Assembly (NCBI GenBank): GCA_001910725.1
Contig: MJGA01000052.1
Span: 51,112-115,111 of the forward strand
Direction of reading: 5' to 3'
Length of the DNA stretch: 64,000 nucleotides
Source: Phanerodontia chrysosporium
Lineage: Eukaryota > Basidiomycota > Agaricomycetes > Polyporales > Phanerochaetaceae
Position numbers and translations under genes: made by a program
Shown: piece by piece, positions 21,521 to 30,865 of the stretch
How positions within the stretch are numbered: position 1 is the stretch's first letter
Layout: every line of letters begins with the position of its first letter
The notes under the pieces: generated by a model
Told to the model about the DNA's origin: nothing
Seen by the model: the letters and a program-made list of their open reading frames with translations, nothing else
Database searches by the model: none

Positions 21521-22049
21521 TGTCAAGGTGCGAGAACGGAGATGGGCCGGAGAACGGAGAGCGGAGCGGAAAAGGGTCGGAGGTGGTCAGAGGTCAGAGG
21601 TCGGATGGCAGTCGGCTTCAGCCTTAAAGGGCTGCGCCCTCGGCGGTCTGCGTTGCCTGGATTTCGGAGTCGGAGATACGGAGAAGTGCGGGGTTCGGGC
21701 CCACACAGAGATTGCGAGAAAGGATTAAGCAGAGTCGAGAAGGTACAAGGGGACCTAAGTCGATATCCGAACTGAAGAATACAAGTGCTAGCGCGTGAGC
21801 TTATATACTACTGAGTCCGGAGTTCACGGAGATGGTCGGAGATGTACAAAACATATCATACTTCCAATCTGGGATTTGTCTCAGGAACAAAGGGGTAAAG
21901 GTTTGCGAGATGATGAAGGCATGTGGTGAAGAAAGTCCATAGCAACCAACGGAGTCGCAAGCTCCGGATGTCCGCTTTACTCCGTAGCTTCCCTCGAACT
22001 CCGGCGTTCTCCATGAGCGGAGTAGGCTCGGAGTTTCGGCGCCATGACA
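21521..22049 (-). repeat. Outer Gypsy 5' LTR (right)
   Basis: 529 bp, TGTCA...TGACA, six transitions from the left LTR by eye. Followed by TSD AACGA at 22050-22054. Confidence 0.95.
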
Positions 22050-22505
22050 AACGAGCATCTCATGGCGGCCGAGCATAGTGCAGCTCTTGACTTGCAGCTC
22101 CATGAAATAGTGCGAACACGGCTGCCCATCCTGGTTCGAGTGGTATATGCAAATAGATACAATGCAGTCTGCAGTAGCATCCAGACATACCTTCAGGTGA
22201 GCATTCGAGTTGAACCAGTATTGTTACCTTCTGAATGACACCTCATTTAGCAGGATTTAGATGAGTATTTCCACTTTAAGTGGATGTATCATCAATGGTG
22301 GATTCACATATTAACAAAACACCGTGACAATGAAAACATCCTGCACGATATCTCCTCTCATGTGGATTGTTTGGAGCTGGAATGGGGAAAGTATGGTGAA
22401 GAGAAAAGTACACAATATCAGACTGTGCTCAAGGAGCTGTTGGAGGAAATAAGGCTTTCGGGTACGGAGAGGCTCTGGTACAACAGAAATTTGTTGATCG
22501 AATAG
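22050..22505 (+). pseudogene. NACHT gene copy 1, 3' part
   Basis: Removing the element and one TSD copy joins ...TIYWNE to HLMAAEHSAALDL without a frame change, so this is the displaced 3' end of the gene begun at 3607. A short intron (about 22197-22253, GTGAGC donor, CAG acceptor) separates it from the last exon, DLDEYFHFKWMYHQWW ... ERLWYNRNLLIE, with the stop at 22503-22505. The tail is helical and aromatic-rich with no known repeat. Without its promoter and NACHT domain it is almost surely dead. Confidence 0.75.
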
Positions 22506-23421
22506 AGCATACACCCAAAATGCTGTGGCAGCCCGAACAAATCAATTTCCTCGAGCTGGGTCTTTTGGAACACTTTCTCGGTTTGTAGACTTGAAGATAC
22601 CATCATTATGGGACACCCAGAAGTGGTGAAACCCAACGTCTGCACGAAAGAATGTGGCTGTGCACCACTCTGTTGCGGCCGGTGACTATTCGCAAGCTGA
22701 AGGATGTGGGTACTGCAGGGAGTTCCACACCTCCGAGAAGCGGAAGCTCATTGTGGCGGTGAGACGCAGTTGGCGGTTCCGAGGACATTGCAAACAGAGT
22801 TTCCTTTCCTGGACTTGTACCCTGCGGCGGGAGTCACCTCTCGCCTGCGCGTTCTGCGCCGTAGTACTTTCTCTGTCAGACTCAGGATGTGTATTTCAAT
22901 ATCTCTCTTATTTCCAAAAGGTAGCTACAGGTATATAAGGACCCGTAGGACCACTATGTACAGTAGAATCGACCCGAGTAGCTTGCAGTCTTTTATCCTG
23001 TGATTTCTTGGGCGATAACCCATGTGCGCCTAGGGTTATCTTTCGAGACGACCTAAAGTGTTACACTCATGCAGCGTCGCAAGCGGAAGGACGATGCGCT
23101 CAAGGATCGCCAGAAAACGGGTCAGGATCTACGCGAGACCGAATTGCACACAGTGGTTAGCAAGAACGACGGCATGGGCGCTGTCTTCTCAGAGGAAGAC
23201 TTCAGAACTCGCCTGGAGTGCGCGATGTTGTAGGGCAGACAGAGATTGATGGGAAAGAGAATGAGAATGTAAATGGTGGTCGGTATGCATTGCGAAGGTG
23301 CCGCAGGCTGCAGCGAGGTGCATTCTGAGCGCTGGACGTTAACGAAACGCTCCGCCCCTATCGCTGCATTTTCATTGTGTGTAGCGCACTACGCCTGGAG
23401 AAGTAATGCGCCCAGAGACCG
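22506..23421. other. Intergenic / relic DNA between the two NACHT copies
   Basis: No supported gene. It contains a perfect 8-bp inverted repeat GATAACCC (23014-23021) / GGGTTATC (23033-23040) with an 11-nt loop, and a 54-codon ORF (23069-23233, starts MQRRKRKDD) that I do not recognise and that is probably a fragment. Confidence 0.4.
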
Positions 23422-23606
23422 CAGGCAACAGCTGGTGGGAGCGACTTGTCTGAACTTCAATCTCGGCTAGACTAGCACTTGAGGTAGGATTGAGCTCTAC
23501 CCCGGATATATGACGTTGACCATGTTACGCTGCATGCAGTACGCTGGGTGAGCTGCGGGATAGCGCCAATATACTCAAGGGCGGGCCTCGCTTTCGCGGA
23601 CACTTG

Positions 23607-23611
23607 AGAGG
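23607..23611. repeat. Target-site duplication AGAGG (left, Copia)
   Basis: AGAGG before the left Copia LTR is repeated at 28407-28411 after the right LTR. Confidence 0.95.
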
Positions 23612-23953
23612 TGTTGTTATCTCCGAGGCGCCGGCGGGATGATGCGCCGAAAGCGCACGCGCACCTGGGCGGATGCCCCAAGATGGAAGGTATCGGGACT
23701 CGGTAATTACACCCTCCGGGGCACGGCCATTGGCTCGAGTACTACATTTCATTCCAGCTCACAAAGCTTTGATATTATCTTATTAATCCCTTCTCATTGT
23801 AGTTATCCGTCTTTTTCTTATTCGTTTCAGAATCCGGTATCCTCTCTATAGTAGTGCTCGGGTACTGTTATCTACCGTATAAGTACTTGTCGAAAATAGC
23901 TAGAAAAATCCATCAGTCGTTTTCCCCCTTCACTCCTGCGTGAATCTACAACA
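23612..23953 (+). repeat. Copia 5' LTR
   Basis: 342 bp, TGTTGTTATC ... TCTACAACA. No difference found from 28065-28406. A TATAGTAGTG stretch lies near 23848 and a CT-rich end follows. Confidence 0.95.
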
Positions 23954-23972
23954 GGTTATGAGCCCCGGCTCG
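23954..23972 (+). promoter_or_regulatory. Copia primer-binding site, initiator-tRNA fragment type
   Basis: GGTTATGAGCCCCGGCTCG starts directly after the LTR. Its reverse complement contains GGGCTCATAACC, the anticodon stem-loop (CAT) of initiator tRNA-Met. Drosophila copia and yeast Ty5 use such half-tRNA priming instead of the tRNA 3' end. Confidence 0.8.
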
Positions 23973-24106
23973 CTCTAACCGTTCACGACGATCACCCTCT
24001 CGCTGCAGATCCAGTGCGGATCACGCTAGCTGTCGATCCATTGCGGATCAAAAACTCTACGTCCAGTACGGACCTCATCTAGACGCCCACGCGATTACCG
24101 CACCGA

Positions 24107-27100
24107 ATGTCCGACATGCCCAAGATCGAGCCTCTCAAAGGCGCGGAGAATTACTTCTCCTGGCAAATCCTCGTCCAAGACATCCTCACCGAACAAGACA
24201 TCTTAGAATACGCTCTCGGAAAGAAGACACGCCCTGCAGACACGGCCCTCGTCCCTGCTTTCGAGAAGAACGATCGCAAGGCGCTTAGCGCCATCCGGCT
24301 CCGATGTTCCCCCGCGATTGTCACCCACATCGCAAGCGCGACTTCCTCCAAGGACGCGTGGGACACGCTCAAGAACATCTACGCTACGCAAGGCACTCAG
24401 TCGAAGGTCACTGCGACGAGGAGGCTGCAGAGGTACAGGATCGAGGAAGGGGCAGACATGGAGGCAGAGATTAGAAAGATGGGTCAGTGGCGGGAGGAGA
24501 TTATCTTGGCGGGCGGCACCGTCAATGACGAAGAGTACGCTTTCAATATCTTGTCTGCGCTTCCCCCTTCGTGGGATGCCTTCGTCACCTCCATGCCCAG
24601 CACAGTCTCGTCCGCCGACGTCATCGGACGCATCATGACTGAGGAACAACGCCACAAAGAACGAGGGCAGGCGACCGCGACCGCTCTGGTCGCTAAGCGC
24701 GGCAAGGGACAGGGTCCGCGCAAGAAGAAGCCGAAATTCCGAACCGGCGTCTTCTGCCACGCGTGCAACAAGGAGGGGCACATCAAACCCGAGTGCCGCT
24801 CCACGAACCAGCAGTCCGGCGCTGCCGCCGGCAAGGGGAAATCATCCGCCCACGTGGTCGAACTCGACGACAAAGACGAGTCCTACGCGTTCGTCGCGCA
24901 CCAGGACACGAAGGTCTACGCTGTTAAGAATAACAATGGGGAGATTTGGCTGGGAGATACCGCCTGCGAATCTCACATCGTGCGTGACCGTGATGCATTT
25001 ATTTCTTACACCGAGACTCCAGGAAGCACCATCAGCGGTGCTGGCGCTTGTGCAGCGCTGGGGGTCGGCAATGTGCGCGTAACATTCGTTACGGCGGCCG
25101 GCCCCGTTTCCGCGATTCTGAAGGACGCGCTGCACGCGCCCAGCATGGAATACAACCTGCTGTCCCTCGGGCGTATGACCGGTCACGGCCTGACTTTCGC
25201 AGGCAAGGGGGACGAGCTCCAGATCCTGGATGGCTCGCGCGTTATCGCTACCGGGCGCAAGGCTGGGAACAACCTATACTACATGGCTGTTCAGGGACGC
25301 CGCGCCGGTAATTCCCCCACCTCTCACGCACTCGCAGTCCGCACCTCTCGTACCTGGTACGAGTGGCATTGCGCTTTGGGGCACATTAACAAGGGACAGT
25401 TGCGCGAAATGCACCGTCTGAACCTTGTTGATGGAATGACGGTCGATGACACGTCGGACCCTGATTTTGATTGCGAGACTTGCATCCAGGCGAAGCACGC
25501 GCGCGCTCCATTCCCCGAGATCGCTACACCGCGGATCCATCAAATCGGAGATCTGGTCTTCTCCGACATCTGGGGCCCTGCGTCCATTGCCTCCCTCCAG
25601 GGCAACCTCTATATTCTCAGCTTCACAGACGCGGGCTCCAGGTACGTCATGATTTATTTCCTCCGCACACGCGACGCTGCTCTCGATCGGTTCAAACAGT
25701 ACGAGAAATTACTCGAGACACAGCTCGGCAAGCGCATCAAAACCGTCCATGTGGACAACGCCAAAGAATTCACGGAAGGACAATTCAAGTCTTACCTCGA
25801 CGGGCGCGGCATCATTCTTCGGACCACCGCTCCGTATTCCCCTCCCCAGAACGGCGTCGCCGAGCGGCTCAACCGCACACTCGCTGAACGCGCGCGCGCT
25901 ATGCTACTAGCGCGCGACCTCCCGAAGTTCCTTTGGCAGGAGGCTTTCGCCTACGCAGTCTACCTCAAGAACCGCACACCCACCCGTGTACTTCGCGGCA
26001 CCACGCCCTACGAGCAATTCTGGAACAAGAAACCGGACTTACAAGACGCGCAAGAGTTCGGCATTCCTTGCTGGGTCTTAGTACCCGCGGCGCGTCGCGC
26101 CGGGAAGCTCGACGCGAAGTCCGAGAAGTTCATCTTCACCGGCATCTCGGACAACAGCGCGGGATGGCGCTACTACATCCCAGGTATGCGCACCATTCAG
26201 GTCTCGCGTGACGTCATTTTCCAGAGACAGAAGCCGTACACCGTCCCCCTCGTCGACGGTCCCCTCAGGCTTGAGGGGGAGAGTTCCACGGCATCGACTT
26301 CGGCTACGCCTACGCCTCCGCCATCCAAGCCCGAGGCTCCCGTCACGCAGAAAGCTTCCGCGAAGCCCACGACCAAGCCGACACCCGCGCCGACGCGCAC
26401 GTCATCCCGATCGACCACTCGCGTCGATTACCGACAACTCCACGAGACAGGCAAGATCACTCCGAAGTCCGATCAGCCGTCTGGCGCCCAGGCACACCTA
26501 TGCTTTGCAGCATACGATCCCGACCACCCGACATCGATTCAAGAAGTCAAGAACAGGGACGATTGGGCGGAATGGCAGAAGGCCATGGACGCGGAGATGC
26601 GACAGCTGGAGGCCAGGGAGACCTTCAAGCTGGGGGAGCTGCCGGAGGGGAGGAAGGCTATTGGCTGCCGATGGGTTTTCGCCATCAAACGCGACGCGTC
26701 CGGCGCGATCAAGAAATACAAGGCACGTCTCGTTGCTCAGGGTTTCTCACAGATCCCCGGACAGGATTATTTCGCGACCTACGCGCCAGTCGTGCGCCTC
26801 GAGTCGTATCGCGCCTGCGCCGCCCTCGCCACCATCCTCGACCTCGACGACGACGATCTCGATTACGAGGGCGCCTACCTCAACGGGCCGCTGCAAGAGA
26901 CGATCTACATGCGCCAGGCACCCGGCTATGACGACAACTCGGGACGCGTCTACATCATGCTCAAGGCGATCTACGGCCTCAAGCAGGCGGGCAGAGTCTG
27001 GAACGACCTGCTCAACCACGTCCTCACTTCTACTCTGGGCTACACTCGCTCACAGGCTGACCCTTGCGTTTATTACAAGCGCGCAGACACGCTCACGATG

Positions 27101-28057
27101 GCTCTCCTTCACGTCGACGACACGACGCTGTACGGGAAGCGCGCAGATCTCGACGCGCTCAAGCTCGACATATCCCATCATTTCGCCATCACGTCATCGG
27201 GCGGCCTCCGAAACTTCATCGGCCTGCAGATCGAACGCGACCGCACTGCGCGCACACTCAAGCTGCACCAAGCGCGGTACATCAACGTCATCCTGGAACG
27301 TTTCGGCATGACCGACGCTAATCCGGTCTCGACCCCCCTCGACCCGAACGTCAAACTACTTCCGCTCTCGGAAGACGAGGAACCCGCCGACGTTCCCTAC
27401 GCCGCCGCGATCGGATCGCTCATGTACGCCTCCGTCGGCACTCGTCCCGACATCGCTTTCGCCATCCAGACGCTCTCGCAATTCACCTCGCGTCCCTCGC
27501 TCACGCACTGGACCGCTGTCAAGCACGTCCTCCGGTACCTCAAGGGAACGCGCGACCTCGGCATCACTTTCTCCGCGGCCTCCGAGCCGACACTGATCGG
27601 ATACTCAGACGCCGACTGGGCTCAAGGCTTCGACCGCCGCTCGGTCTCGGGCTACGCATTCAAGGTCGGCACCGGCACCGTCAGCTGGAGCTCGAAGAAG
27701 CAACCGACTGTCGCCCTCTCCACTATGGAAGCCGAATACATCGCCCTTTCTCACGCGGGCAAAGAGGCCATCTGGCTTCGTCGCCTACTCGAAGAGCTCG
27801 GCGTTACCTCGGACGCGCCCACACAGCTTTTCACGGACAATCAGTCCGCCATCGCTTTCGCCCACGACAATCAGTTCCACGCCCGGTCGAAGCACATCGA
27901 CATCCGGCATCATTTTATTCGCGAACGCATCGACGCTGGCGACATCGAGGTCCGCCACTGCGCCTCTGAAGACAACTGCGCCGACATGCTCACGAAGGCG
28001 CTCGCCAAGCCTACGCACACCCGGCAGCTTGCACTCGCGAGCATGGCTGCTCGTTGA
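24107..28057 (+). CDS. Copia gag-pol polyprotein
   Basis: 1316 residues in one ORF, ATG 24107. Order: gag (UBN2/Copia type, KGAENYFSWQ ... LSALPPSWDAF), CCHC knuckle CHACNKEGHIKPEC, aspartic protease (WLGDTACESHIV), GAG-pre-integrase His/Cys region (WHCALGHINKGQL ... CETCIQAKH), integrase core (SDIWGP; VDNAKEFT; NGVAERLNRTLAERAR), a Pro/Ser/Thr-rich spacer, Copia-type RT (GCRWVFAIKRD ... LLHVDDTTLYG), and RNase H (SDADWAQG; LSTMEAEYIAL; TDNQSAIAF; HIDIRHHFIRE). The integrase-before-RT order is the hallmark of Ty1/Copia. Gag and pol are in one frame, so processing must rely on the protease. Codon choice is GC-rich and well kept. Confidence 0.96.
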   Translation: MSDMPKIEPLKGAENYFSWQILVQDILTEQDILEYALGKKTRPADTALVPAFEKNDRKALSAIRLRCSPAIVTHIASATSSKDAWDTLKNIYATQGTQSKVTATRRLQRYRIEEGADMEAEIRKMGQWREEIILAGGTVNDEEYAFNILSALPPSWDAFVTSMPSTVSSADVIGRIMTEEQRHKERGQATATALVAKRGKGQGPRKKKPKFRTGVFCHACNKEGHIKPECRSTNQQSGAAAGKGKSSAHVVELDDKDESYAFVAHQDTKVYAVKNNNGEIWLGDTACESHIVRDRDAFISYTETPGSTISGAGACAALGVGNVRVTFVTAAGPVSAILKDALHAPSMEYNLLSLGRMTGHGLTFAGKGDELQILDGSRVIATGRKAGNNLYYMAVQGRRAGNSPTSHALAVRTSRTWYEWHCALGHINKGQLREMHRLNLVDGMTVDDTSDPDFDCETCIQAKHARAPFPEIATPRIHQIGDLVFSDIWGPASIASLQGNLYILSFTDAGSRYVMIYFLRTRDAALDRFKQYEKLLETQLGKRIKTVHVDNAKEFTEGQFKSYLDGRGIILRTTAPYSPPQNGVAERLNRTLAERARAMLLARDLPKFLWQEAFAYAVYLKNRTPTRVLRGTTPYEQFWNKKPDLQDAQEFGIPCWVLVPAARRAGKLDAKSEKFIFTGISDNSAGWRYYIPGMRTIQVSRDVIFQRQKPYTVPLVDGPLRLEGESSTASTSATPTPPPSKPEAPVTQKASAKPTTKPTPAPTRTSSRSTTRVDYRQLHETGKITPKSDQPSGAQAHLCFAAYDPDHPTSIQEVKNRDDWAEWQKAMDAEMRQLEARETFKLGELPEGRKAIGCRWVFAIKRDASGAIKKYKARLVAQGFSQIPGQDYFATYAPVVRLESYRACAALATILDLDDDDLDYEGAYLNGPLQETIYMRQAPGYDDNSGRVYIMLKAIYGLKQAGRVWNDLLNHVLTSTLGYTRSQADPCVYYKRADTLTMALLHVDDTTLYGKRADLDALKLDISHHFAITSSGGLRNFIGLQIERDRTARTLKLHQARYINVILERFGMTDANPVSTPLDPNVKLLPLSEDEEPADVPYAAAIGSLMYASVGTRPDIAFAIQTLSQFTSRPSLTHWTAVKHVLRYLKGTRDLGITFSAASEPTLIGYSDADWAQGFDRRSVSGYAFKVGTGTVSWSSKKQPTVALSTMEAEYIALSHAGKEAIWLRRLLEELGVTSDAPTQLFTDNQSAIAFAHDNQFHARSKHIDIRHHFIRERIDAGDIEVRHCASEDNCADMLTKALAKPTHTRQLALASMAAR

Positions 28058-28064
28058 GGGGGAG
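28055..28064 (+). promoter_or_regulatory. Copia polypurine tract
   Basis: TGAGGGGGAG lies between the gag-pol stop codon (which overlaps it) and the 3' LTR; it primes plus-strand synthesis. Confidence 0.85.
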
Positions 28065-28406
28065 TGTTGTTATCTCCGAGGCGCCGGCGGGATGATGCGC
28101 CGAAAGCGCACGCGCACCTGGGCGGATGCCCCAAGATGGAAGGTATCGGGACTCGGTAATTACACCCTCCGGGGCACGGCCATTGGCTCGAGTACTACAT
28201 TTCATTCCAGCTCACAAAGCTTTGATATTATCTTATTAATCCCTTCTCATTGTAGTTATCCGTCTTTTTCTTATTCGTTTCAGAATCCGGTATCCTCTCT
28301 ATAGTAGTGCTCGGGTACTGTTATCTACCGTATAAGTACTTGTCGAAAATAGCTAGAAAAATCCATCAGTCGTTTTCCCCCTTCACTCCTGCGTGAATCT
28401 ACAACA
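28065..28406 (+). repeat. Copia 3' LTR
   Basis: 342 bp, identical by eye to 23612-23953; followed by TSD AGAGG at 28407-28411. Confidence 0.95.
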
Positions 28407-29424
28407 AGAGGCTTTAGGTATACGAAGTGGAACGGAGCGACCTTGGACGATATAAATCAGGGAATGGAAAACACATTGGCTGTATTCACTGTACACATGC
28501 GATGCCTGATTGCAGCTCCGTGACCGGGAAAGCTGGGATACATCGTCAGCTCCGCACACAAGTAACCACAGAAGTGGATGTACATGGTGTGGGACCTTTC
28601 GCCAGGAATATTGAGACCGCTATTATCAGCGCAGGCGAGTCCTCTTGACTGTCGTTGATTGATGGGAACTGACTTGCTCTGGGCTTTGCTCAGAGGGACG
28701 GAGCATTCTCGAGTCCATTCCCCACCGTGACTCCGCGGGGCTACCGCTACCTCGGGGAGAGGCACGCGCATGGAGCTCTTTGAAGAGCCCCAGAAGTGGC
28801 GCGCTACAGAGTTCCCTGCATGCAACCCCAAGAGGCCGTACCATCTGAGTGGCAGTGCAGACCTCGGGAAGTCTGCCGTGGCGCACCAGCTGTGCGCGCA
28901 CATCGAGACGGACTGGCGCATGAACCCAGGCGGCTCCTTCTTCTTTGTGCGACAACGCGAATCTGCGCGGTCCCAATTCCCGACGCGCGCATCTCAGCTC
29001 GCGCGGCACCTCCCCCTCGGCTGCGCAGGGAGCTGATCAGCAGGTGCAGAACGCTTTACAGTGGCTGCTCCTCAGGCCTCTCAGCGACGCGCTCGCGCCA
29101 GCTCACGCTCCGCTCCGCGAGTCCGCGACCGCTCGGCAGCCGATCCACGCGTGCGCACCTTTGCACACCCTTGCCAGTCCTTGCGCACGTCTCGAGTCGG
29201 GGTCCCTGACATCGCCCTTATGTCAGCGGTGGTCGAGCGCAAGGCCGTGGGAGCACACAGCCGCACAGACGGCGACCACGCCTGCGCCCTTCGCTGCATT
29301 GCTGAGTAGAGGGTTCATTTCCAAGCCACTAGCTACATAGCGTAGGATAGACGATTAGTTGAGCGTAACGGCCAAGTCCAAATGTCCGGCGTCGTACGGA
29401 TGTATGTCCACTGCTCTGCGCGCA

Positions 29425-30690
29425 TCAGGGCCCTACACCGCCCGCTTTTCCGCCACCGTGTCCGCTGAGCAGGCCGAATTTGCCGAGGGCCTCGAAGAGC
29501 GCGTGGTGGGGCGCAGGCTCGATGCTGTCGACGTTGTGGTGGATGATGTGGCCGGTGTGGGGCGAAAACGCATACGTGCAGTTTCTGTGAGCACGCATTC
29601 AGCATTCTCGAGCGGAAGGGAGGGCAGCCATGGTAACGCACACTTGCCACTCGGCGGGCACACCACTCACGCGCCCGACGCCGTTGACCGTGAGACCGAT
29701 GGCTATCTTCTTGTCCCTTGCCCGCCTTCCCTCCTGCTTTGGGCGTGCCGCAGGCGGCACTCCCGGCGGGAGAGCACCTGTGCCGCACCTTTAACGCAAA
29801 CTCTCGGACAAACGCTGCTGGCACGTACCCGACTCCTGGCTGCCATGCACGCGCACGCGCCGAAGGGTGACCGCGAGGTCGGTGTACAGCGCATTGAGGG
29901 TGTGCCGCACAAAGATGCTGCTCGCGATGTACAGGTGGAGGCCCTCGAGGGTGAGCGTCTTCGGGAACGGCGCCGGCAGCGGCGCCGGCGGGGTGTACGT
30001 GAGCCGGATGCGCGGGCTGTAGATGCTCTCGTCCTCCGCGGCGCCGTCGCGCGCCTTCTCCCTGCTCACGGCGGCGGGCTTCGGCTTGAGGCCGAGCAGC
30101 GCCGCGCCGGGGAGCGTCCACGCGCGCCGCTTCGCCGCTGGCGCAGCCGCGGGCGGGTCCGGGCGCACGTCCATGCTTGAGACGAGCCCGGTCGCGAAAA
30201 AGTCCGGGAGCGTCTGCTGGAGGATGTAGATCGCGCGGCCTGCGGGCGCACGGCGCGCGCTGGCACGTAGTATCAGGCCGTCGCCTACAGCACGGACCGC
30301 GGCGGCGGACGCACCTGTGCGGATCTCCCACTCCTGGTCTGAAATCTCGGGCTCCTCGCGCTGCGGCGTGCCTCCCGGCGGCGACGGCGGCTCGCCCTCG
30401 TCGGCGGTCGAGCGCACGGTCGGTTTGGGCGAGAGCAGCGCCGCGGCAAGGTATGTTCCGTACTCAGCAGAGTGTGGCGTGCTTCGCATGGGCTGCGTGT
30501 CGGTACGACCGAGCGCGGCCTCTAGCGGGGGCGCGGTTGGCGGGCCGAACGGCATGGCCGACACGTATGCGAGCTGCCTGCGTTGCACTTTGGTGCGCTT
30601 TGTGGTGCATATTTCGCGTGTGGTGAACGCGGATGTCGAGAACGACGACGAATGCGAGAGGCGAACACGACAAAAGATGAGAGAAGACAT
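29425..30690 (-). CDS. DUF2358-like (C6orf136-like) predicted mitochondrial protein
   Basis: Start ATG 30690 (MSSLIFCRVRLSHSSSFSTSAF), an arginine/serine-rich N-terminus like a mitochondrial presequence. Intron 30314-30240 joins EWEIRTG to RAIYILQQTLPDFFATGL. A further intron follows RVRVHG (its borders are not settled), and intron 29641-29585 (57 nt, GTGCGT donor) joins GVPAEWQV to NCTYAFSPHTGHIIHH. Stop at 29425. The pattern 'LPDFF..GL', 'L..ALYTDLAVTLRRV' and 'W.VNCTYAF.P.TG.I..H..DS' fits small DUF2358 proteins, whose biochemical role is unknown. The call rests on remembered patterns, so it is moderate. The start lies 91 bp from the tRNA gene on the other strand. Confidence 0.55.
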
Positions 30691-30780
30691 TGCGAACCAG
30701 ACCTGCCGCCCTGACGTCGTGCATCCGTGTCCCGGTAGAGCGTCATTTGGCTGTGTTTGTACAGCGTCAATCCAGAGCAT

Positions 30781-30865
30781 GGGCACATGGTGTAGTTGGT
30801 TATCACATCCGCTTAGCATTGGTTGCGTTTGCGGGGGGTGCTGGGTTCAATTCCCAGTGTGTCCA
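30781..30865 (+). tRNA. tRNA-Ala (AGC) with 11-nt intron
   Basis: Acceptor stem GGGCACA (30781-30787) pairs with TGTGTCC (30858-30864) and includes a G3:U70 pair, the alanine identity mark. D arm GTGT...TCAC; anticodon stem TCCGC (30808-30812) with GCGGG (30831-30835); the loop starts TTAGCA, giving anticodon AGC at 30815-30817. The loop is 18 nt, so an intron of 11 nt (about 30819-30829) sits one base after the anticodon, the canonical site. T arm CTGGG-TTCAATT-CCCAG; discriminator A. A T-rich run (ttctttttct) follows as RNA polymerase III terminator. Confidence 0.88.

Larger units (their letters stand above)
5710..22049 (-). mobile_element. Outer Ty3/Gypsy chromovirus, decayed, inserted in NACHT gene
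   Basis: Bounded by two 529-bp LTRs (5710-6238 and 21521-22049), both TGTCA...TGACA, with TSD AACGA. Gag-pol reads on the minus strand, so the right LTR is the 5' LTR. Order on the minus strand: 5' LTR, leader, gag (with zinc knuckle), pol (protease, RT, RNase H, integrase, chromodomain), antisense zinc-cluster ORF, polypurine tract, 3' LTR. By eye the LTRs differ at six positions, all transitions, so the insertion is not brand new. Gag has an in-frame stop, the integrase has lost a catalytic aspartate, and a second element is inserted in the leader. The copy is therefore very unlikely to be autonomous. Confidence 0.93.
23612..28406 (+). mobile_element. Intact Ty1/Copia LTR retrotransposon
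   Basis: 342-bp LTRs (23612-23953; 28065-28406), TGTTG...CAACA, that look identical by eye; TSD AGAGG; primer-binding site next to the 5' LTR; one uninterrupted gag-pol ORF of 1316 codons; polypurine tract next to the 3' LTR. Everything needed for mobility is present and unbroken, so this is a very young insertion and possibly an active element. It sits in the already decayed NACHT copy 2. Confidence 0.96.
23422..29110 (+). pseudogene. NACHT/STAND gene copy 2, decayed and split by Copia element
   Basis: 23422-23611 aligns by eye with 3904-4092 of copy 1, including the intron; a CAG codon has become TAG (CTA GAC TAG). After the Copia element the match resumes at 28412 (TATACGAAGTGGAACGGAGCGACC) and continues through the intron into the nucleotide-binding domain (HLSGSADLGKSAVAHQLC at about 28843-28896). 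The P-loop reads GSADLGKS, the second Gly replaced by Asp, and a deletion of roughly 65 nt removes part of the region after LARHLP. It has no usable start, several stops and frame breaks. Similarity fades after about 29110. Confidence 0.8.

Noticed and set aside
22606..23003. Overlapping ORFs on both strands between the NACHT copies
   Set aside because: They start and stop without splice continuity, have no recognised pattern, and the strands contradict each other.
30023..30626. Plus-strand ORFs over the DUF2358-like gene
   Set aside because: Shadows of a GC-rich minus-strand gene that has consistent introns and conserved peptides.
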